Origin: CAZVFX01 sp964626565
GTDB lineage: Bacteria > Myxococcota_A > UBA9042 > CAIXZC01
Direction: 5' to 3'
NCBI GenBank assembly: GCA_964626565.1
Contig: CAZVFX010000153.1
Coordinates: 1-14,836 of the forward strand
Length of the DNA stretch: 14,836 bases
In this document: positions 1-5,394 of the stretch, piece by piece
Position numbering within the stretch: the stretch's first letter is position 1
How the letters are laid out: each line of letters opens with the position of its first letter
Position numbers and translations under genes: made by a program
The notes under the pieces: generated by a model
Told to the model about the DNA's origin: nothing
What the model saw: the letters and a program-made list of their open reading frames with translations, nothing else
Databases searched by the model: none

Positions 1-2735
1 AGCAGCAGTTCTTCGTAAGGCTCCGAGCCGGAATAGTCATCCACGGATTGAAGATAGGCGTTCACATCCGGCATGTACGGCCGCAGCTTCTCCCTGTCGG
101 TGGCGGGGTCGACTGCGGCCTTACCCGGCGCCGTGCGCACGGCTTCCAGCTTCTGGACCGCGTCGAGGTGCTTGGCCCGGACCTTTTTCAAGACCGCGGT
201 CTTTTCCTCTTCTTTCTTTCGTTCTGCAGCCCGCTTCTCCCTGACCACGGCCCTGACCCTTCTACGCTTGTAGTCCTCCCAGACATCATCCCACTCGAGG
301 CGCCAGCAGCGCATCTTCCGGCGAGCTTCCGCATACTTGGGTCGCAAGGCTTGCCAGTTCCGCAGCAGGGCGAAGTCTTTGGGAAAGGGGATGGTGTATT
401 TGCCGCTTCCCAGGTAGACCCAGTCGGATTCGGCATAAGACACTACCGCGGGGAGGAAGCCTCGTCGCTCAAACAAGAACTCGTACCGGTATTCGAACTG
501 CGGCACCATGGCCGGATCTGCGAGGGTCTCGCCGTCCCCGCACGTTATGATCCCCGGGCCCTTTTCGACATAGTATCTGTTGTGACGCAGACAGCGCTGG
601 ACGGCCACGAGGGCGTGGCGGCTGCACTCCTCGGATGTTTCGCCCTTGTCGGCCAACTCCCTGCACTGTTCATGGCCGGGGCAGAACTGCTGGTCTTCAG
701 GATAGAACCGGCGGTCTTTCAAGCACAACATTCCCCTTTCCCTGATGGGCAGATTTTCGATTAGAAGATAGGGAATCTCCTCGCCCTCCTGCAACTCGTG
801 GGTGAGGTTCTTGATCTCCACCGGCTGGGCGCACTCCTCCGCGGTGAGGTCATCCGGACTGTCGAGGCAGAAGGTACGCTGAACAATGGTTACTCGGGCG
901 TCCTGGGGGAAATACTGCAGCCTCAACGACCCGTACCTGGAGGGGTGTTTTTCCAACCTATCGTAGTAACGCGCAATGTCGTCCCCTTTCCTGGCCGGAG
1001 CCGCCGCTTCCGGATTTGCCGGGTCCTCTGCCGCCGGCTTTTCCTCCTCCGGCCCCGCCTGTCCCTGCATCACCTCGACAATTTCTCCCAGCACGGTGCG
1101 CATGGGGAACGGACGCTGCAATCGAAGCGAGATCCTGCGTCCATCCTCGTCCAGCACCTCCTGGTAGATGGGCTTGCCCGAGTGGTCGACCCTGATACGC
1201 TTCGTGTTCTCCAGCCGTCGCCCATCCGGTGTGTATGTGTTCTCGATGACCGCCCATCCATCCAGCCCGTTTACCAGCAGGTGTTCGGTGCCAACCGCTC
1301 CGCGGCTGAACAGCACGCCGTACCGGGCTTCTTTCAACAATTTGCCCTTGTCGGTGTACTCGAACAGGTACACCGCCACACCGTTGTAGTCCAGCTTGAG
1401 TTTGCCCGCCTTAGAATCCCCATCGTAAACACCCAACTTCGTCCGGGCGCCTTTGTCGTTGAACTCGTGCACATACGTTGTGCGCACTTTGCCTTTTCCG
1501 TCCAGCACCTTGTGCTGCGTGACCTGGCTGAAAATGCCGTATTCGAAAGTGTGGTGTTCAAACACCTCGCCGGCGACGTTCCTTCGGGTGTCCATTGAGA
1601 CCTTCCCGCCCTCGTCATACTGAAACTCGTAGGCCGCTACCCCGAGGAAATCGGGTACCGCACTGCCGCCGGAATCCTGCATCGCCCTCTTCACTACCCG
1701 ACCCTTGTCATCATATTGGAGCACGGACTTCAATAGCAGTTTGTCTTTCGAGTAGTAGGCCTTTTCCCTGACCTTGCCTCCGGCCCATGCAAACGTCTTT
1801 TTAGCGACCCCGAAGAGGTCTTCGGCCTTCCCCCCTTTGAGGTCGTATTGGGCAACGCCGGTGAGATTGCCCTGCTGGTCGAAATCGAAAACCTGCCGGT
1901 GCACTCCCCAGGGAGACTGGTAAAGCGCAGCCTTGTTCCGCACCCATGCCAGTTCCTCGCAGTCGGACCAGAAGGGCAATTCCCCTTCCTGGTCATGGCC
2001 GTCGACGAACTGCACACCCACCCGGTCCTTTGTCAACGTCACCTTTCTTACAAACGGCCTGTGAACCCTGAACGTGTTCAGTTCGTGAACGAACAGGTCT
2101 TTGTCGCCGCGACAGTAAAGGTGTATCCCGAGCATCCGGTCCATAGCATTCTTGAACACCGCACCGTGCACCTCGAGTTCCTTGTTCCACAGATAGGAAA
2201 CGATGTTGACGTGGTTGCCTGCGTCGTCGAATATTTTGGCCATCTCCGGCTGGCCATGGTGGCGAACCAGTTCGACGTGCGCTCGTCCTTCAATTCCGTC
2301 CCTGTCGAGCTTCCGGCGCAGCGCCTCGGTCCTGTAGCCGGTAGCAGCGAAGGCGTCGGTAAGCAGATAGTACTCGGTGACGAGACGGGAAGCCCGGCCT
2401 TCTCTAACCCCCGGCTTTTCAGAAGCAAGTGCGGAAGCATCTTCGATCTTCTTCAGCAGAGCACCCCCCTCTTTGCCCAGCTTGAACTGGGAAGCGGATG
2501 CCACCTCAATGCCGGAACAGGCAGATTCTTCCTGCTCCTGCTCTTGCTCCCGCTCTTGCTCCTGCTCCGGCGCCTTCCGCGCCTCCCGGACCTCACCGGG
2601 GCCTGGCTTCTCCCACTCCACCTGCGTGGACGGCGCCTTTTTCGCCACGGGCTGCTGTTCCTCTTCGCCCTTGCAGTCCACATTCAACAAGCAAACGGCT
2701 AACACAAGCAATCCCAGGACACAGTGGTTGTTCAC
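1..2735 (-). CDS. Large secreted YD-repeat-like / PEGA-like protein, 3' end missing
   Basis: Read on the minus strand from a GTG at 2735, the frame stays open for 911 codons and leaves the window before a stop, so the C-terminus is not seen. An AGAGGG ribosome site lies 7 bases before the GTG and overlaps the upstream gene's stop. Residues 1-21 form a hydrophobic signal ending LLNVDC, a lipobox-like site with an unusual Asp at -1, so lipidation is uncertain. Residues 57-70 are a Glu/Gln-rich tract. About residues 283-533 carry repeated units of the type F-x-Y-D-x-x-G-x-x (for example LQYDDKGRVV, FEYTDKGKLL), resembling degenerate YD/RHS-like repeats. Residues about 602-690 (YGSLRLQYFPQDARV, then ENLPIRERG) look like a PEGA-type beta domain. 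A Lys/Arg/Glu-rich, probably coiled, segment covers about 818-865. Function unknown. A surface or periplasmic structural role with the upstream AgmX-like lipoprotein is inferred from the operon. Confidence 0.85.
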   Translation of the reverse strand, partial: MNNHCVLGLLVLAVCLLNVDCKGEEEQQPVAKKAPSTQVEWEKPGPGEVREARKAPEQEQEREQEQEQEESACSGIEVASASQFKLGKEGGALLKKIEDASALASEKPGVREGRASRLVTEYYLLTDAFAATGYRTEALRRKLDRDGIEGRAHVELVRHHGQPEMAKIFDDAGNHVNIVSYLWNKELEVHGAVFKNAMDRMLGIHLYCRGDKDLFVHELNTFRVHRPFVRKVTLTKDRVGVQFVDGHDQEGELPFWSDCEELAWVRNKAALYQSPWGVHRQVFDFDQQGNLTGVAQYDLKGGKAEDLFGVAKKTFAWAGGKVREKAYYSKDKLLLKSVLQYDDKGRVVKRAMQDSGGSAVPDFLGVAAYEFQYDEGGKVSMDTRRNVAGEVFEHHTFEYGIFSQVTQHKVLDGKGKVRTTYVHEFNDKGARTKLGVYDGDSKAGKLKLDYNGVAVYLFEYTDKGKLLKEARYGVLFSRGAVGTEHLLVNGLDGWAVIENTYTPDGRRLENTKRIRVDHSGKPIYQEVLDEDGRRISLRLQRPFPMRTVLGEIVEVMQGQAGPEEEKPAAEDPANPEAAAPARKGDDIARYYDRLEKHPSRYGSLRLQYFPQDARVTIVQRTFCLDSPDDLTAEECAQPVEIKNLTHELQEGEEIPYLLIENLPIRERGMLCLKDRRFYPEDQQFCPGHEQCRELADKGETSEECSRHALVAVQRCLRHNRYYVEKGPGIITCGDGETLADPAMVPQFEYRYEFLFERRGFLPAVVSYAESDWVYLGSGKYTIPFPKDFALLRNWQALRPKYAEARRKMRCWRLEWDDVWEDYKRRRVRAVVREKRAAERKKEEEKTAVLKKVRAKHLDAVQKLEAVRTAPGKAAVDPATDREKLRPYMPDVNAYLQSVDDYSGSEPYEELL
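2529..2570 (-). repeat. In-frame hexamer repeat encoding an EQ-rich tract
   Basis: Seven imperfect tandem copies of a CTCCTG-like hexamer (plus-strand reading, with CTCTTG and CTCCCG variants) encode alternating Glu/Gln with one Arg at residues about 56-70 of the large secreted protein. The tract lies between the signal peptide and the folded part, so it is probably a flexible charged linker. A simple repeat like this may vary in length between strains by slippage. Confidence 0.8.
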
Positions 2736-2747
2736 GTGTATTCCCTC

Positions 2748-3437
2748 TTACCTTTCTTCCTGGTTCACAAGTGTAAATACGAAAGGCCAGCGGACGCTAC
2801 ACACACCGGCGGCGGGTTTCTGGAAATGGAGCTTGCTAATGGTCTTCGTGATGCACTGTTCCAGTTCTTTGTCGCCGGTCTCGTTCTCCACCACTTCGGT
2901 TCCAATCACCTTGCCGGTGAGGTCGATGCTCCACTGAACGGTCACCTTGCCTTTGATGTCGGATTTTGCCTCCAGTTGAATGTCGTAGCACGCCCGAAGC
3001 GCGGCTGCCCGGCCCCTGACCTTGCGCCGAACATTCGACTTGTTGCAGAACTGGCCCAGTTCGCCGTCCCCAAGCTTCACCTTGGACGCTCTCCTTTCGC
3101 TCCCTTCCTGCTTGGCAGTAGCCTGTTCGTCGAGTTCCCCCCAGACGACGTTCTTCACCTTCAGGTTCCGTTCCGTGCCATATATCTTGGAGAGGGTGGT
3201 CACCGGCTCCTTCTTGCCGGAGGTGCTTGCAGATTCCTCCGTCCCCGCGTCCGGGGCCACCACATCGGGGGCCTCTGCGACCGCCAACGCCGGGACCTTC
3301 TCCTCGGCGTGAGCCACCATCGAAAGCACGTCGTGGTCCTTACTGCACGACACCAACAACCAACCGCACAAGATGACCGCGAGCAGGGGAATAATCAACG
3401 TCACATTCATATGATTCGGATTTCCATTCATAATCAT
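2748..3437 (-). CDS. AgmX/PglI C-terminal domain lipoprotein
   Basis: 229 aa from the ATG at 3437. AGGAG sits 4 bases upstream of it; ATGs at 3431 and 3410 are alternatives. A start at 3476 is unlikely because it falls at or upstream of the predicted transcription start. Residues 11-31 are a hydrophobic signal ending LLVSC, a canonical lipobox. Residues about 35-80 are an acidic Ala/Pro/Asp linker. Residues about 135-225 match the AgmX/PglI C-terminal domain common in myxobacteria: ALRACYDIQLE, then GKVTVQWSIDLTGKV, then CITKTISKLHF and a final WPFVFTL strand. That domain resembles the TonB C-terminal fold and is linked to gliding-motility and envelope proteins. Here it is lipid-anchored and free-standing instead of part of a long multidomain protein. 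Cys150, Cys195 and Cys213 may form disulfides. The next gene starts 12 bases after the stop, so the two are almost certainly cotranscribed. Confidence 0.88.
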   Translation of the reverse strand: MIMNGNPNHMNVTLIIPLLAVILCGWLLVSCSKDHDVLSMVAHAEEKVPALAVAEAPDVVAPDAGTEESASTSGKKEPVTTLSKIYGTERNLKVKNVVWGELDEQATAKQEGSERRASKVKLGDGELGQFCNKSNVRRKVRGRAAALRACYDIQLEAKSDIKGKVTVQWSIDLTGKVIGTEVVENETGDKELEQCITKTISKLHFQKPAAGVCSVRWPFVFTLVNQEER

Positions 3438-3478
3438 GCATCTCCTGCAAATAGCTGAGTCTGCCAATAACATCATTG

Positions 3479-3507
3479 ACTATAGACCTCGGCACTCAAC
3501 GTGGCAA
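3479..3507 (-). promoter_or_regulatory. Sigma-70-like promoter for the AgmX-lipoprotein operon
   Basis: On the minus strand TTGCCA (3507-3502), a 17-base spacer and TATAGT (3484-3479) give a strong -35/-10 pair. Predicted transcription begins near 3472, about 35 bases before the ATG at 3437. It lies in the 109-base gap between the vapC stop and the lipoprotein gene, so this operon need not depend on vapBC readthrough. Confidence 0.65.
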
Positions 3508-3546
3508 CCATGGAGTGGTGTCCATCTCGTCTTCTTGTTGAGAGAC

Positions 3547-3939
3547 CTACAACTGCTTGAACCCTTCCACTTCAAAGTGCGCATCGATACCGATGTAGCG
3601 ATGGATTGACAGCGTCGTCATGGTTGCGAAGCTCACGCAATCCACCAGGCTTAAGCCGGCGGGTGATTTCCGCCGGAATCGTTCCAGCCCCTGGCTGAAC
3701 AGGGAATGGTCGACCCACAACACCTCCATGCTCTTGATAGAATCGAGGAAGGCCAAGGCAACGTCGTGTCCCAGGCGACGATGCATGAGGGCCGATGTTT
3801 CGGTGACGACCATGCTGTGGGTGACCAGAGGTTGCCCGTCTGAAAGTGCGGCCGTGAACGCCTTGACCGCGGTGAGGTGGTGCCGGTCATCCCGGTCCGC
3901 GGCGGCCAGAAACCCGGATGTGTCAACGAACACGGCCAT
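3547..3939 (-). CDS. vapC: PIN-domain ribonuclease toxin, VapC type
   Basis: 130 aa, the usual length for a VapC toxin. The four acidic positions expected for the metal-dependent PIN nuclease are visible: Asp6 in FVDTSG, Glu47 in VVTETSAL, Asp100 in LSLVDCVSF and Asp119 in GIDAHF. Family members cleave RNA, often tRNA or rRNA, when freed from their antitoxin; the target here cannot be read from sequence. The start ATG shares one base with the antitoxin stop (TGATG), so translation is probably coupled and antitoxin is made first. All catalytic residues are present and nothing suggests inactivation. The next minus-strand gene downstream has its own promoter, so the pair appears to be a self-contained cassette. 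Confidence 0.92.
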   Translation of the reverse strand: MAVFVDTSGFLAAADRDDRHHLTAVKAFTAALSDGQPLVTHSMVVTETSALMHRRLGHDVALAFLDSIKSMEVLWVDHSLFSQGLERFRRKSPAGLSLVDCVSFATMTTLSIHRYIGIDAHFEVEGFKQL

Positions 3940-4169
3940 CAGTCACTTTCCGCCAGGTAATCATCGTGGTTTTCGGCGAGGTCGCCGGAGCCGGAAGCTC
4001 CGGCGCCGATAAACGCCAGGTCAACGGGCGCAGGCTTTACCGATCCCCGGTCGAGCCCTTCCCGGACGAACCGGCGAATGAGTTCGGCCATGGAGACCCC
4101 GTTGTCCAAGGCCAGCCGGCGGACTCTCCGGTGAACGTGGTCTTCCAATTGAATTTGAGTGCGGACCAT
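3939..4169 (-). CDS. vapB: Ribbon-helix-helix antitoxin, VapB/CopG type
   Basis: 76 aa from the ATG at 4169, chosen because GGAGGT lies 6 bases upstream and the promoter's predicted start point is just before it; an in-frame start at 4217 lies in the -35 box. Residues 1-42 fit a ribbon-helix-helix fold: a beta strand (MVRTQIQLED), helix 1 (HVHRRVRRLALDNG) and helix 2 (SMAELIRRFVREGLDRG). Residues about 45-76 are the looser, acidic tail that usually binds and blocks the PIN active site. It should neutralise the downstream toxin and repress the shared promoter. The stop overlaps the vapC start by one base. Confidence 0.9.
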   Translation of the reverse strand: MVRTQIQLEDHVHRRVRRLALDNGVSMAELIRRFVREGLDRGSVKPAPVDLAFIGAGASGSGDLAENHDDYLAESD

Positions 4170-4188
4170 GACGCCACCTCCAAGTGTA

Positions 4189-4217
4189 ATCATAACATCA
4201 TGACGGCGCGAGGGCAA
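4189..4217 (-). promoter_or_regulatory. vapBC promoter with possible operator
   Basis: On the minus strand TTGCCC (4217-4212), a 17-base spacer and TATGAT (4194-4189) precede vapB. Transcription should start around 4182, leaving a leader of only about 13 bases with the ribosome site almost at the 5' end. A short inverted repeat, TCAT-N6-ATGA, overlaps the -10 box and is a plausible binding site for VapB or the VapBC complex; its arms are short, so this part is weak. Confidence 0.65.
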
Positions 4218-4301
4218 GTGTGGTTTGGGGGTCGTCTTCGTCGAATATCCTACCGCCGGATGTTCCGGAGGTGCATCGTGACCGGAGAGGGAGGTAGTAG
4301 G

Positions 4302-4487
4302 ATGAGACGGACAACCTCGTTAGTTGTGTTGCTGATGTAGCCGGGATTTGCAGCTACGGCTGCCGCTGAAGACGACAAGAAGCGTCCCCTGGTACTGGCC
4401 TGGTCCGACGAAGGACGCAGCGCGCTGCCGCCGACCGAACTATCGATAAGAGGACGTGGGAGGAGTTCATGGGCAAGCTACTTTGCC
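4302..4487 (+). pseudogene. Remnant of a secreted-protein gene, stop in the signal peptide
   Basis: A ribosome site (GAGGGAGG at 4287-4294) precedes an ATG at 4302 that opens a good signal peptide, MRRTTSLVVLLM, but codon 13 is TAG. Past the stop the same frame continues sensibly as PGFAATAAAEDDKKRPLVLA, the rest of a signal peptide with an AxA cleavage site and a charged mature N-terminus. It then reads a plausible coding frame to about 4438. After that the likely frame shifts: the frame starting at 4439 reads TIDKRTWEEFMGKLL. The sequence then runs into the convergent Cys-rich gene and has no room for a full protein. I read this as a truncated, frameshifted relic. The family is not recognised. 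A sequencing error could explain the stop but not the missing body. Confidence 0.6.
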
Positions 4488-4488
4488 T

Positions 4489-5142
4489 TTACTCACACGT
4501 CGCTTGCTGTGAGGTGTTGCCGTAGTCGTCGGTCTCTGTGGAAACGTTGCACATCTGCCCGGTTTTACATTCTTCTTCATGGTGCCAGGTCTTGCCTGAG
4601 CCGCTGCCTTCGCACTCAAGAATGATGTTGCCTACACACTTCTCGTCCCATTTCTGAGCGTCGCAGTAGTCACCTGCGCCGTATTCGTCAACACAGTAGG
4701 TATGCAACGAGGTCGCTCCGTATTCGTCGGAATACTCCCTCTGAACACAACTTTCTGATGTTTTGCATTGGCCGTTGTGGTGCCAGGTCTTGCTTGCCCC
4801 GGTACCTTCACAACTGAGAATCTCGTTGCCCACGCATTTTTTGTCCCACTTCTGCAACTCGCAATAGTCTCCAACGCCGAATTCGCCTACGCAATAGCCG
4901 TGGTTGTTGGTCTCGTCGTTGCTGTCTGTCACGGTATGAACCACGCACGATTCTTCAAGCTTGCACTGACGCGATTCTTCCCAAACACCTTTCGTACAAG
5001 ACAGGATAGTGCCGTCGAGGCAGGTTTCTTCCCACGCGATTTCGCAATCGCCCCCCACCTCCGGCTCCGTTTCAAAACAGGCGAGTCCGCCCCAGGTCAT
5101 AAGAAACGCACCAATCAATAATACCGCTAACTCCCTCTTCAT
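4489..5142 (-). CDS. Cys-rich lipoprotein with three six-cysteine repeats
   Basis: 217 aa from the ATG at 5142, with AAGGAGG 7 bases upstream. The N-terminus MKRELAVLLIGAFLMTWGGLAC is a signal peptide ending in a lipobox-like GLAC, so the protein is probably anchored by Cys22. The mature part is three tandem repeats of about 60 residues, each with six Cys: 33/41/49/60/66/84, 94/103/111/126/132/150 and 160/169/177/192/198/216. Units 2 and 3 share GDYC, QKWD, KCVGN, LxCEG, KTWHH and CKT; unit 1 is more diverged. The even, regular Cys spacing suggests three disulfide-bonded modules outside the cytoplasm. Similar Cys-rich repeats are common in secreted proteins of Myxococcota and relatives, but no function is known to me. 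It ends close to a convergent gene remnant and is divergent from the next large lipoprotein gene. Confidence 0.88.
   Translation of the reverse strand: MKRELAVLLIGAFLMTWGGLACFETEPEVGGDCEIAWEETCLDGTILSCTKGVWEESRQCKLEESCVVHTVTDSNDETNNHGYCVGEFGVGDYCELQKWDKKCVGNEILSCEGTGASKTWHHNGQCKTSESCVQREYSDEYGATSLHTYCVDEYGAGDYCDAQKWDEKCVGNIILECEGSGSGKTWHHEEECKTGQMCNVSTETDDYGNTSQQATCE
4492..5055 (-). repeat. Three tandem coding repeats of about 60 codons
   Basis: Unit 1 covers about 5055-4879, unit 2 about 4878-4681 and unit 3 about 4680-4492 on the minus strand. Units 2 and 3 remain similar at DNA level, with near-identical stretches such as TGGTGCCAGGTCTTGC (plus strand) near 4579 and 4780. Unit 1 is only recognisable at protein level. 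This suggests an older duplication giving unit 1 and a more recent one giving units 2 and 3. Confidence 0.8.
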
Positions 5143-5175
5143 CAGATATCCTCCTTCCAGGTTCAGATAGCCGAA

Positions 5176-5204
5176 ACCATAGCACTTGTGGGAATTATGC
5201 GCAA
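5176..5204 (-). promoter_or_regulatory. Possible promoter of the Cys-rich lipoprotein gene
   Basis: On the minus strand TTGCGC (5204-5199), a 17-base spacer and TATGGT (5181-5176) lie about 35 bases before the start codon. The match is moderate. It diverges from the plus-strand promoter at 5249-5276 in the same intergenic region. Confidence 0.45.
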
Positions 5205-5248
5205 GAAGGGATGGCTACTCCCATCTTCATCCATGAGTTGCGACGGCC

Positions 5249-5276
5249 TTGCCCACGCGCGGGTGTGTGCTAGAAT
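5249..5276 (+). promoter_or_regulatory. Promoter of the deacetylase-like lipoprotein gene
   Basis: TTGCCC (5249-5254), a 16-base spacer and TAGAAT (5271-5276) form a sigma-70-like promoter with predicted start near 5283. The transcript would carry a leader of about 110 bases before the ATG at 5395, containing the palindrome at 5323-5340. It also contains an earlier in-frame ATG at 5296 with its own AGGTGAAAGG site. Confidence 0.5.
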
Positions 5277-5322
5277 TGCCCGGCGAGGTGAAAGGATGAC
5301 AGAGGTGGATTACCTCGAAATG

Positions 5323-5340
5323 ATCCGGCAATTGCCGGAT
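5323..5340. promoter_or_regulatory. Perfect 18-bp palindrome in the leader
   Basis: ATCCGGCAATTGCCGGAT equals its own reverse complement over all 18 bases. It sits about 40 bases after the predicted transcription start and 54 bases before the lipoprotein ATG. It could be an operator for a dimeric repressor, or in RNA a 7-bp hairpin with an AAUU loop. No T-run follows, so it is not a typical terminator. Confidence 0.5.
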
Positions 5341-5394
5341 GTGGACCCTGCCATCGGTGAGGAGCCCCGTAGTTACGGGCGGAGGGGGGAGTCA

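Noticed and set aside
2529..2570. CRISPR-like or regulatory direct repeat
   Set aside because: The hexamer repeats have no spacers, are in frame and encode a Glu/Gln tract, so they are a coding simple repeat.
48..2702. Three long plus-strand open frames (48-764, 798-1598, 1848-2702)
   Set aside because: All lie in one phase opposite the minus-strand 911-codon frame, have low-complexity Leu/Val/Arg-rich translations and no ribosome sites; they are shadows of the real gene.
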